Shown: piece after piece, positions 16,496 through 24,096 of the stretch
How the letters are laid out: each line of letters begins with the position of its first letter
Numbering within the stretch: position 1 is the stretch's first letter
Origin: an uncultured Bacteroidia bacterium
Lineage (GTDB): Bacteria; Bacteroidota; Bacteroidia; Bacteroidales; F082
NCBI GenBank assembly: GCA_902774365.1
Contig: CACYHX010000033.1
Location: 1 to 47,032 of the forward strand
DNA length: 47,032 nt
Reading direction: 5' to 3'
Notes under the pieces: model-generated
Told to the model about the DNA's origin: nothing
The model's database searches: none
Seen by the model: only the letters and a program-made list of their open reading frames with translations
Made by a program: the position numbers and the translations under genes

Positions 16496-17221
16496 ATGGA
16501 ACAAAAGTTTTGTCAGAGCTGCGGAATGCCGCTCACCCAAGAGATTCTCGGTACCAATGCCGATGGAAGCAAGAATGAAGACTACTGCCTGTATTGCTAT
16601 AAGAATGGTAAGTTCTTGCAAGACTGCACGATGGACGAGATGATTGAGCATTGTGCCCAGTTTGTGGACGAGGTAAACAAAGGGCTGCCGCAGCCCATCA
16701 CGAAGGAAGAATACATCGGCCAGATGAAGATGTATTTCCCACATCTGAAACGCTGGCGCAAGGAATTGTCGATAGATGAAGACACTCCTGAAAACCCAGC
16801 CTTAATGGGTGTTAAAGACCTCATCGCCAAGATGGCCGACACGCTGCCCATCACCATGATATCGTCGGTCGATGAGGAGGGCTTCCCATGCACCAAGGCC
16901 ATGCTGTCGCCTCGGGTCCGTGAAGGCATCAAGGTGTTCTATTTCACCACCAATACCTTCTCGCTGCGTGTGGCTCACTACAAGGCCAACCCCAAGGCCA
17001 GCATCTATTTTTGTGATGCCGAAGGCTTCAAGGGCATGATGCTACGTGGCACGATGGAGGTGTTGACCGACGCCAAGAGCAAGGAGATGATTTGGCGCGA
17101 GGGGGACACGGAATATTACCCAGGTGGCGTCACCGACCCCAACTATTGCGTGCTGAAATTCACCGCAACGGATGGCCGTTTTTATAGCGATTTCTATCCG
17201 AGGAGTTTTGTAATAGAGTAA
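16496..17221 (+). CDS. zinc-ribbon and pyridoxamine 5'-phosphate oxidase-like protein
   Basis: A 241-residue protein in two parts. Residues 1-80 form the putative zinc ribbon seen with DUF-type oxidoreductases (CQSCGMPL with C6 and C9, GTNADGSKNEDYC with C31 and C34, then NGKF). Residues about 105-241 form a split-barrel flavin-binding domain of the pyridoxamine 5'-phosphate oxidase-like family (TLPITMISSVDEEGFPCTKAM, then FYFTTNT). It may reduce or bind a flavin or related cofactor; the substrate is unknown. The promoter has the composite operator shared with the flavodoxin-like operon, so the two are likely induced together. The GNAT gene follows by 7 bases. Confidence 0.8.
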   Translation: MEQKFCQSCGMPLTQEILGTNADGSKNEDYCLYCYKNGKFLQDCTMDEMIEHCAQFVDEVNKGLPQPITKEEYIGQMKMYFPHLKRWRKELSIDEDTPENPALMGVKDLIAKMADTLPITMISSVDEEGFPCTKAMLSPRVREGIKVFYFTTNTFSLRVAHYKANPKASIYFCDAEGFKGMMLRGTMEVLTDAKSKEMIWREGDTEYYPGGVTDPNYCVLKFTATDGRFYSDFYPRSFVIE

Positions 17222-17228
17222 AGTATCA

Positions 17229-17747
17229 ATGGAAACCGAAAGAATCCTACTCCGTCCCTGGCGCGACGATGACGCCGAGGCCCTTTTCAAATATGCCTCC
17301 GACCCCGATGTGGGTCTTCGCGCAGGCTGGCCACCACACAAGAGCGTGGAGGAGAGCCTGGAGATCATCCATACCGTATTTCATAACGATACCAACTGGG
17401 CCATCGAATTGAAAGAAACGGGCGAGGCCATCGGCGCGATAGGCTATCTGCCTGCACCCAAGAGCGAGCTTCCCGCACGCGAAGGCGAGCCGTTGGTGGG
17501 CTATTGGGTCGGCAAACCCTATTGGAACCAAGGTATCTGCACCGAAGCGCTCGAGTTGATGCTCGACCATATCCGCAAGACCACCGACATCAAGTCGCTG
17601 ATCAGCAGCCATTATTACGACAACCCCGCTTCAGGAAAAGTGATGGAGAAATGTGGCTTTGTGCCCACCGGTGAGACCTGCATCGACGAGCAACTGACGG
17701 GCACGACGAAGCCGACCCGGGTGATGCGGCTGGAACTTAACGCATGA
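17229..17747 (+). CDS. GNAT family N-acetyltransferase (RimJ/RimL type)
   Basis: A 172-residue acetyltransferase. The N-terminal ETERILLRPWRDDDAEALFKYA and the acetyl-CoA region (VGYWVGKPYWNQGICTEAL, then NPASGKVMEKCGFVPTG) fit the RimJ/RimL group that acetylates protein N-termini or small molecules. It lies 7 bases downstream of the zinc-ribbon gene, so it should share that gene's regulation. Its 3' end overlaps the convergent DUF2851 gene by 11 bases. Confidence 0.85.
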   Translation: METERILLRPWRDDDAEALFKYASDPDVGLRAGWPPHKSVEESLEIIHTVFHNDTNWAIELKETGEAIGAIGYLPAPKSELPAREGEPLVGYWVGKPYWNQGICTEALELMLDHIRKTTDIKSLISSHYYDNPASGKVMEKCGFVPTGETCIDEQLTGTTKPTRVMRLELNA

Positions 17748-18987
17748 GTACATTCCCGATGCGGCACTCCAGACACCGTTTCCGCTTGCAATACATATTA
17801 TAAAGGTGTAGAAGTGCCTGCGTCTGCATGGCGTTTCCCGCCTTGATGCCACATTGGGCGTAATGGCGGATGATGGCGTTGTCCTCGGCCTCGGTGTCTT
17901 CCAAGAACTGCATGGCCGTCTCGCACACCGATTCGTCTTTGTGCAGTTTGCCATAGCAAAACAACAAAGGCGTCACGGCGTTGATAATCAATACGTCGAT
18001 GGTGGTGTCGCCTAGGTGTTTGGGCTTGGGTTCGGTCGCAACGCCCAGCCGCCAATGCGTCTCCCAGTATTCCGATGCCGCCACTTCAAACAAGGCCTTG
18101 ACCTCGGTGGTGGCTTTCGCCGCCCTGATTTTGGAGAACAGACATCCGTTTTTGTGGATGAGCTGCGCCATCTGTGCCAAGCGTATGGTGGGGAAATTAC
18201 TGGGTCGCATCCGCATGAACTTCCACCGCTCGGCGGGCATGGTGAGCAGGTTGAACTTGGCGCGCATCACATTGAATTCGCGCTTGAGCAGAAGGGGATA
18301 GTCCTCGCTGAAGTCTTCCTCGAGAAATCCCGCACAGCCCATGAGCATGGCCTCGACCTGCACGAGGTTGTCGGCATGCTTCAGCAAGGTCTTGAAAGGC
18401 AGGATGTTGGCCAGGTATTCAAACGCCTCGTTGTTGACTTTCAGGCCGAAATAGCGCATCAAGAGTTTGTAAAACGCGTCCTCCCAGTCGAATTGGTTGG
18501 CTTCCAGTGTCTTGGTGACGGTCTCAGACTTGCTTTCAAGGCGTTCCACGGCCATGCGGTCGAGCCACGAAAGGCGGGTGAAGACGGGCACCTTGGCGAT
18601 GCTTTTCTCGCAAGGAATCCAGTTTTTTGACGAGATAAGTTTTTGATATTGAGAGAATAAGGTTTCGTCGAAACGTCCTTTCAACTCCAAGGTAGGAATG
18701 TCGTTGACAAAGGCATCGTTTTCGTATACCACATGCAGGATGACGTTTTTGTAGGCTTTGTCGTTCTGATGGCCGTGGCGGTTCCAGTCGCTGCTCTTCA
18801 CGTGGATCTCCACGTGGCCCGCCCAGAGTTTGTCGCCGATTTGGATTTTGGCTTCGAGGAAGTCGGGGCCCGAGTCGGTGTTGCGGTAGCCCGTCGCCAC
18901 CACCTCGACTGTTTCGCCTTCGGCGGTCTTCAAGTCCTTGTCGGTCAGGCGGTTCTCCCAGATGTAGTATAGGAATTCTTCTCTCAT
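17737..18987 (-). CDS. DUF2851 family protein
   Basis: A 416-residue soluble protein recognised by its N-terminus (REEFLYYIWENRL) and the segment GYRNTDSGPDFLEAKIQIGDKLWAGHVEIHVKSSDW, the signature of Bacteroidota DUF2851. That block resembles a nuclease-like fold (D, E and HVEIH residues), but no activity is known to me. The C-terminus has Cys residues (CKRKRCLECRIG). Its ATG overlaps the stop of the upstream nucleotidase gene as ATGA, so translation is coupled. Confidence 0.82.
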   Translation of the reverse strand: MREEFLYYIWENRLTDKDLKTAEGETVEVVATGYRNTDSGPDFLEAKIQIGDKLWAGHVEIHVKSSDWNRHGHQNDKAYKNVILHVVYENDAFVNDIPTLELKGRFDETLFSQYQKLISSKNWIPCEKSIAKVPVFTRLSWLDRMAVERLESKSETVTKTLEANQFDWEDAFYKLLMRYFGLKVNNEAFEYLANILPFKTLLKHADNLVQVEAMLMGCAGFLEEDFSEDYPLLLKREFNVMRAKFNLLTMPAERWKFMRMRPSNFPTIRLAQMAQLIHKNGCLFSKIRAAKATTEVKALFEVAASEYWETHWRLGVATEPKPKHLGDTTIDVLIINAVTPLLFCYGKLHKDESVCETAMQFLEDTEAEDNAIIRHYAQCGIKAGNAMQTQALLHLYNMYCKRKRCLECRIGNVLMR

Positions 18988-20549
18988 TTGATTTTCCAGC
19001 AGTTCAAAGGTTCAGAGTCAAGCACACCTTTGTTTCGCGCCCAGTCGATGAAGAGGGAGCGTAAGTCGCGGTCGCTCTGCCACACCACGTGGTCTTTGAT
19101 CTCTTCTTGCGCCCAGCCCACGCCGTTGATGAGGTGGTTGCCGCCGCCCATCGAGCGATAGGAGTTCATCACCACGTTGTAGGTCTTGTCCATGTCGAAG
19201 GGCGTGCCGTCGGCCATGCTGACGATGCGGATGCGCTCGCCCATAGGGTTCTTGTCGGTGACTTCGTAGATGATGCCCGCGGCACAGTCGAAGTTATAGA
19301 TAGGACTCTTCATCTCGTAGGCGTATTCGAGGTAGTCTTTCACCTCTTTTCCCGTCAAGGCCATGACCGAGAGGGCGTTCTCGAAGGGATACCAGGTGAA
19401 GAAATCCGCGACGAACAACTTCCCGGCTTCTAAGGTCTTGCCGCCGCTCAAGGGTGCCGCCATCGAGATGTCGGCATGGATGCCTTCGGCTTCGACGGTC
19501 TCCATCTGGCAGCGATGGATCTCGTCGACCCAGAGGCAAGGTCCCTTGAAGACGTCGTCGGAGCAGATGTCGACGTCGATTTCGGCCACGATCTCTCCCT
19601 GATAGTCGCGTGAGCGGTCGAGGTAGGGTTGGAGCATGGCCAAGTATGCCGTGTCTTTCTCTTCACCTTCGGTGGGCATCAGTTCAATGCTGATTTGTGG
19701 CTTCTGTCCTTTCTTGAGCGTCACGTCGGCTTTGGCCAGACCTTGTCCGCGGCAGCCCGAGTTGAGCACATACACAGGCTCGCCGGCGCTGTTCATCACC
19801 TTTTCGGCTCTGGCGCGGTGGTCGTGGCCGTAGAAGATGAGGTCGAAGCCTGGCACGTTCTCGGCCACCCATTTCGTGGCGTTCTCACGGCCAAGAGGAT
19901 GGTCGGGCGGCAGGTTCTGCGCCTGAGGCTCCCAGCCCGAGTGAAGCATGCCTATCATCAGGTCGGGGTGCTCTTTCTCTTGGATGAGGTTGACCCATTT
20001 CATGGCGGCGGCTTCGAGTTGTTCGAAACGCAGGCCGGGACGCAGGCGGTCGGGCACCCAGGTGACGACGTAGGGCGTGGTCAAGCCAAGCACGGCGATT
20101 TTGAAGCCCTCGCGTTCCAGGACGACGTAGGGCGTGAAATACGGCTCGCCCGTCGTCTCGTCGATGACGTTGGCGCACACCACGGGCATCTTCACCTCGG
20201 AGTAAAGGCGGTCGAACACCTTGCGGCCCGCCTCGATGTCGTGGTTGCCCACGCCTACAGCATCGTAGGGGAAATAGTTGAGCACCTCCGAGACGAGGTT
20301 GGGGCGCTCGGCGTCCTGGTTGGAGCAGTATTGGAACGGCGTGCCTTGCATGTCGTCGCCGTTGTCGAGCAAAATCAGGCGGTCGCCGAGTTCGGTCTTC
20401 ATCTGCTTGAGGAGATGGGCGTCGTTGGCAAACTCGTCGTAACGGCCATGGGTGTCAGTGGTTTCGATGATGGTCAATGTGGTTTCTTTGGGTGCACAAG
20501 AGGCCAAAAGTGCGGTCAATGCAATCATAAAAGCGTGTTTGATATTCAT
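18984..20549 (-). CDS. lipoprotein metallophosphatase/5'-nucleotidase (UshA-like)
   Basis: A 521-residue envelope enzyme. ATG 20549 gives MNIKHAFMIALTALLASC, a lipoprotein signal with the lipid-bearing Cys at 18; ATG 20552 is equally possible. The calcineurin-like domain has TTDTHGR, DNGDDMQG, GNHDIE and GHDHRA, the two-metal site. The C-terminal part (from about 330) is a 5'-nucleotidase substrate domain with SYRSMGGGNHLI near the end. It probably removes phosphate from nucleotides, cyclic nucleotides or sugar phosphates in the periplasm. It is translationally coupled to DUF2851. Confidence 0.87.
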   Translation of the reverse strand: MNIKHAFMIALTALLASCAPKETTLTIIETTDTHGRYDEFANDAHLLKQMKTELGDRLILLDNGDDMQGTPFQYCSNQDAERPNLVSEVLNYFPYDAVGVGNHDIEAGRKVFDRLYSEVKMPVVCANVIDETTGEPYFTPYVVLEREGFKIAVLGLTTPYVVTWVPDRLRPGLRFEQLEAAAMKWVNLIQEKEHPDLMIGMLHSGWEPQAQNLPPDHPLGRENATKWVAENVPGFDLIFYGHDHRARAEKVMNSAGEPVYVLNSGCRGQGLAKADVTLKKGQKPQISIELMPTEGEEKDTAYLAMLQPYLDRSRDYQGEIVAEIDVDICSDDVFKGPCLWVDEIHRCQMETVEAEGIHADISMAAPLSGGKTLEAGKLFVADFFTWYPFENALSVMALTGKEVKDYLEYAYEMKSPIYNFDCAAGIIYEVTDKNPMGERIRIVSMADGTPFDMDKTYNVVMNSYRSMGGGNHLINGVGWAQEEIKDHVVWQSDRDLRSLFIDWARNKGVLDSEPLNCWKIK

Positions 20550-20656
20550 CATAATGATTAGCGGTTTAAAGCGATAAAAATAGGGCTTTTTTCGGCATGT
20601 GCGGCACACTTTGGAAATTTTTTCGGAAAAAAGAGGCTTGGTTCAACATAATTCCG

Positions 20657-20664
20657 TATTTTTG
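20657..20664 (+). promoter_or_regulatory. candidate -7 box for the coiled-coil/zapA genes
   Basis: TATTTTTG matches TAnnTTTG and lies 28 bases before ATG 20692. A TTG occurs 16 bases upstream, a little close. Confidence 0.5.
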
Positions 20665-20691
20665 TGCCACAATTCCAAGACCGTTTGCAAC

Positions 20692-20985
20692 ATGGCCGAC
20701 TTGAGCATCATAGTATCCGAAATCGAATTGAAATTGAGGAAATTGCTTGATGAGAAACAACAGTTGGCGGTGGAAAACAAGCGGTTAGCCGAGGAAAACG
20801 CAGCGTTGGAGAAGGAAAATCTGGCTTTGCGCCAATCGACTACGGAGTTGCAAGACAAAATAAATAAATCTACAATTGTTAACGCACTCGACAACGAGGG
20901 AGAACTAGAAGAAGGTAGAAAGCTCATTAAGGAGTTGGTGAGAGAGATTGACCAGTGCGTTTCGATTTTGAACAGTAAGGAATAA
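20692..20985 (+). CDS. small coiled-coil protein upstream of zapA
   Basis: A 97-residue protein starting MADLSIIVSEIEL. Residues about 8-60 form a strong coiled coil with leucine heptads (LRKLLDEKQQLAVENKRLAE, then NAALEKENLALR), and a short C-terminal helix follows. A longer frame from 20599 has no support because it crosses the promoter. Small coiled-coil proteins commonly precede zapA in Bacteroidota and might act in division in the way ZapB does, but that function is inference. zapA follows 23 bases downstream. Confidence 0.65.
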   Translation: MADLSIIVSEIELKLRKLLDEKQQLAVENKRLAEENAALEKENLALRQSTTELQDKINKSTIVNALDNEGELEEGRKLIKELVREIDQCVSILNSKE

Positions 20986-21008
20986 CCAGATAATTGAACG
21001 TCAGCGTG

Positions 21009-21293
21009 ATGGATGAGATCACAATCAATATCACCCTATTGGACAGGCCCTACCGACTTTCGGTGGCCCGCGCTGACGAAGAAAAGGTCCGCAAGGCCGG
21101 CAACCTCATCAATGAAAGGGTGAAGTACTACACGAAGCATTATGCTTACAAAGACGTGCAGGACTTGCTCTCGATGACCGCCTTGCAATTTGCCACCTCC
21201 GTCGTCAAGATGGATGCTGAGTTGACTTACCGCAATCAGGATTTGGAACGCAAACTGAAGGATGTCAACGACTTACTGAGCGAACAAGCATAA
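21009..21293 (+). CDS. zapA: cell division protein ZapA
   Basis: A 94-residue protein (MDEITINITLLDRPYRLSVA) of the ZapA family, which binds and bundles FtsZ filaments at the division site. The N-terminal beta strands are followed by a long helix with DVQDLLSMTALQFATSVVKM and a C-terminal coiled coil. ATG 21009 is preferred over an upstream in-frame TTG. The gene lies between a coiled-coil protein and a probable 6S RNA, with rny next; zapA beside 6S RNA is also the arrangement in E. coli. Confidence 0.85.
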   Translation: MDEITINITLLDRPYRLSVARADEEKVRKAGNLINERVKYYTKHYAYKDVQDLLSMTALQFATSVVKMDAELTYRNQDLERKLKDVNDLLSEQA

Positions 21294-21327
21294 TCTGCGC
21301 ATAGCGCGGAATTGTTCTTTGAAAGAT

Positions 21328-21520
21328 TGGGACTGCCTGTTCAGCGCATTGGTAAACTCAACACTATCAACACATCAATCGGTCTACTCGCGCTCTGTAA
21401 AAACAGGCCTCATTCCCTTCGGGGAAGTGCTCTCGGGCACCGGTGGACGTTTGCGCAACGCGGTGGCCACAAGCGTATTATAATGGGGTTTACGCATATC
21501 CCTTCGGACAGGCAGTTTCC
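21328..21520 (+). ncRNA. ssrS: probable 6S RNA
   Basis: The 270-base gap between zapA and rny is not coding. ACTGCCTGTTC (21332-21342) pairs with GGACAGGCAGT (21506-21516), extended outward by G-U pairs, closing a structure of about 190 bases, the usual 6S RNA length. Inside are further hairpins (TTCCC-TTCG-GGGAA, GTGC-TCTCGG-GCAC) and A/C-rich single-stranded stretches that could form the open bubble. 6S RNA binds housekeeping RNA polymerase and is often next to zapA. The call rests on position, size and closing stem; exact ends are approximate. Confidence 0.65.
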
Positions 21521-21563
21521 TTTTGTTTCTTCCTCCTCATTCGAGTAAAAACAGAGTTTTAAA

Positions 21564-23129
21564 ATGTTATTACTCATTTCAAACACTACTTGGATTATCA
21601 TTGCCGCAGCAGCTTTGGTCGTGGGCCTTGCGGTGGGTTACCTCATCACGGCCACCCTGCTGAAAAAGGCAGTCGTCAAAGAACAAATGGTCTTGCTTGA
21701 AGAGGCCAAGGAGAAAGCCGAAGTCATCAAGAAAGAACGCATCCTGCAAGCCAAGGAGAAGTTCCTCCAGATGAAGGACGAACACGAAAAGGCCTGCGAG
21801 GACCGCAAACGTGAGCTGGCCAGCGCCGAGAATCGCATCAACCAGATGAAGCAAGACGCCAACAAGAAGATGGAAGAGGCGCAGCGTAAGTCGAAAGAGG
21901 TGCAGTCCACCCAACAGAAGCTGGAAAGCCAGATCGAGACCTTCAACAAGAAGAAGGCTGAACTCGACCGTATCTATAGCGAAGAGTCGAAGAAGCTGGA
22001 GACCATCTCGGGCCTCTCGGCCAAGGAAGCCAAGGCAGAACTCGTGGAACTCATCAAGGAAGAGGCTCAGGCCGACGCCATGGTCTACGTGAAGGAAGTC
22101 ACCGAAGAGGCCAAGATGAGCGCCGCCCAGACCGCCAAGAAGATCGTGCTGGAGACCATCCAGCGCACGGCTTCGGAGACGGCCATCGAGAACACGGTCA
22201 GCGTGTTCAACATCGAGAACGACGAAATCAAAGGCCGCATCATCGGTCGCGAAGGTCGTAACATCCGCACCCTTGAGTCACTGACGGGCGTCGAGATCAT
22301 CATCGACGACAGCCCCGACGCCATCCTCATCTCTGGCTTCGACCCCATCCGCCGCGAAATCGCACGCCTCTCGTTGCAGAAGCTCGTTGTCGACGGCCGC
22401 ATCCACCCCGCACGTATCGAAGAGGTGGTGCACAAGGTGGAGAAACAAGTGGACCAGGAACTCGTCGAAATCGGCAAGCGCACCTCCATCGACCTCGGCA
22501 TCCACAACCTGCATCCTGAGCTTATCAAGATGATCGGCCGCATGAAGTACCGCACCAGCTACGGTCAGAACCTGCTGCAGCACTCCGTCGAGACCGCCAA
22601 GCTCTGCGCCACCATGGCCGCCGAACTCGGACTCAACGTGAAGGCCGCCAAGCGCGCCGGCCTCTTGCACGACATCGGTAAGGTGGCCGAGAACGAGGAA
22701 GAGCTGCCGCACGCCATCCTCGGTATGAAGGTCGCCGAGCGCCTCAAGGAGAAACCCGACATCTGCAACGCCATCGGTGCCCACCACGAGGAGATCGAGA
22801 TGGACAACATGATTTCGCCCATCGTCCAGGTGTGCGACGCCATCTCGGGTGCCCGTCCCGGTGCCCGCCGCGAGGTGGTGGAGGCCTACATCCAGCGTCT
22901 GAACAAGTTGGAGGAGATGGCCATGTCGTACCAAGGCGTGGTGAAGACCTACGCCATCCAGGCTGGCCGTGAGCTGCGTGTCATCGTGGGTGCCGACAAG
23001 GTGAGCGACCAAGACGCCGACCGCATCGCCTACGACCTCTCGAAGAAGATCCAGACCGAGATGACCTATCCGGGACAGATCAAGATCACGGTCATCCGCG
23101 AGACGAGAGCCGTGCAGTACGCAAAATAA
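21564..23129 (+). CDS. rny: ribonuclease Y
   Basis: A 521-residue membrane-anchored endoribonuclease that starts mRNA decay. Residues about 9-30 are the membrane anchor, about 35-190 a long charged coiled coil. The KH domain has [14 protein letters not shown]. The HD domain has [10 protein letters not shown] and LLHDIGKV, then AHHEEIE. Length and order match the family. The start ATG lies after a short leader following the 6S RNA. A structured 132-bp repeat element follows the stop. Confidence 0.95.
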   Translation: MLLLISNTTWIIIAAAALVVGLAVGYLITATLLKKAVVKEQMVLLEEAKEKAEVIKKERILQAKEKFLQMKDEHEKACEDRKRELASAENRINQMKQDANKKMEEAQRKSKEVQSTQQKLESQIETFNKKKAELDRIYSEESKKLETISGLSAKEAKAELVELIKEEAQADAMVYVKEVTEEAKMSAAQTAKKIVLETIQRTASETAIENTVSVFNIENDEIKGRIIGREGRNIRTLESLTGVEIIIDDSPDAILISGFDPIRREIARLSLQKLVVDGRIHPARIEEVVHKVEKQVDQELVEIGKRTSIDLGIHNLHPELIKMIGRMKYRTSYGQNLLQHSVETAKLCATMAAELGLNVKAAKRAGLLHDIGKVAENEEELPHAILGMKVAERLKEKPDICNAIGAHHEEIEMDNMISPIVQVCDAISGARPGARREVVEAYIQRLNKLEEMAMSYQGVVKTYAIQAGRELRVIVGADKVSDQDADRIAYDLSKKIQTEMTYPGQIKITVIRETRAVQYAK

Positions 23130-23138
23130 CCAATGGGT

Positions 23139-23270
23139 CACAAAACCTTCAAAACCGACAAAACCATGGCGAGAAGTGGGCGGCACCCAACTGGGATGCC
23201 GCCGGAAAGCAGGCCGGTTGGCTGCTTTCCCTCCACCAGATAAAGTTTTGCTAGTTTTGAGGGTTTTGTG
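23139..23270. repeat. 132-bp palindromic element with 9-bp periodic arms and two inner hairpins
   Basis: The left arm (23139-23164) is made of nnCAAAACC 9-mers (CACAAAACC, TTCAAAACC, GACAAAACC). The right arm (23245-23270) is its imperfect inverse, 22 of 26 positions matching. Between them are two perfect hairpins: GGCGGCA (23179-23185) with TGCCGCC (23197-23203), and GGAAAGCAG (23204-23212) with CTGCTTTCC (23222-23230). It may be a small mobile element, or act as a terminator or RNA stabiliser for rny. Confidence 0.8.
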
Positions 23271-23284
23271 ATTAAAAAGAAATA

Positions 23285-23935
23285 ATGATGATCAGAGAAG
23301 AAACCGTCTTCGGTCCCATCCATAGCCGCCGCTTGGGTAGCTCGCTGGGAATCAACCTGTTGCCTGAAAAGGGTAAAATCTGTACCTTCGACTGCATCTA
23401 TTGCGAATGCGGCTGGAACAAGGACGGCCGCGACGACACCCAACTGCCTTCGGCGGAGAGGGTGCGCAAAGCCTTGGAATCCAAGTTGCAGCAATGCAAA
23501 AACGATGGCGTGAACATCGACTCCATCACCTTCAGCGGCGACGGGGAACCGACGATCAATCCTGAGTTCCCTCAAATCATCGACGACACCATCGCCTTGC
23601 GCAACCAGTATTATCCCGACTCGAAGATCACGGTGCTGTCGAACGCCACAATGGTACATAAACTTGAGGTTTTCAACGCTTTGCGGAAGGTCGACAATCC
23701 GACGATGAAAATCGACGCCCCTTTCCTGAAAAGCAAGGACTTCGATTCGTCAACCCCCGAGGTCTTGAAGGGCTGGATGGACATCGTGCGGATTCTGAAG
23801 CCTCGCGAAATCATGGTGTACACTATCGACCGTCCTACGCCAGAGGAAGGCTTACAGAAATTTACCGTCGAGGAGATGCGCCGCTTGGTGCAGCCTTTGA
23901 TTGACGAGGGGCTCATGATTCAGATTAAGGGGTAG
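23285..23935 (+). CDS. radical SAM protein, apparently shortened
   Basis: A 216-residue radical SAM enzyme. The 4Fe-4S motif is CTFDCIYC (C33, C37, C40), followed by a further ECGW. FSGDGEPTINPEF is the SAM-binding GEP region. The closing part (LKPREIMVYTIDR, then GLMIQIKG) is typical of a Bacteroidota family of unknown substrate. From memory, homologues carry about 35 more residues between the MKID and FL..DSSTPEV segments, where here MKIDAPFLKSKDFDSSTPEV is continuous. This suggests an in-frame deletion. Confidence 0.75.
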   Translation: MMIREETVFGPIHSRRLGSSLGINLLPEKGKICTFDCIYCECGWNKDGRDDTQLPSAERVRKALESKLQQCKNDGVNIDSITFSGDGEPTINPEFPQIIDDTIALRNQYYPDSKITVLSNATMVHKLEVFNALRKVDNPTMKIDAPFLKSKDFDSSTPEVLKGWMDIVRILKPREIMVYTIDRPTPEEGLQKFTVEEMRRLVQPLIDEGLMIQIKG

Positions 23936-24042
23936 TTTTTGTGGCATGGTTTGCCGGCCATGTTCTTATGTCTGTTCGAATGTTGATTCCCCTGATTTGA
24001 GTTGATAATCTCATGGGTAACTTCAAAAAAAACACTTTATTC

Positions 24043-24073
24043 TTGACTTTTGCTTTTTCGCGTTGTATATTTG
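24043..24073 (+). promoter_or_regulatory. promoter of the T9SS cargo gene
   Basis: TTG (24043-24045), 20 bases, then TATATTTG (24066-24073), close to the Bacteroidota consensus. The gene starts 23 bases further at 24097. Confidence 0.65.
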
Positions 24074-24096
24074 CGGTGTCAAAAAATTAAGATGCC

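Noticed and set aside
19629-20561. A 310-codon open frame opposite the 5'-nucleotidase gene
   Set aside because: The sense strand carries all metallophosphatase motifs; the antisense frame is a shadow.
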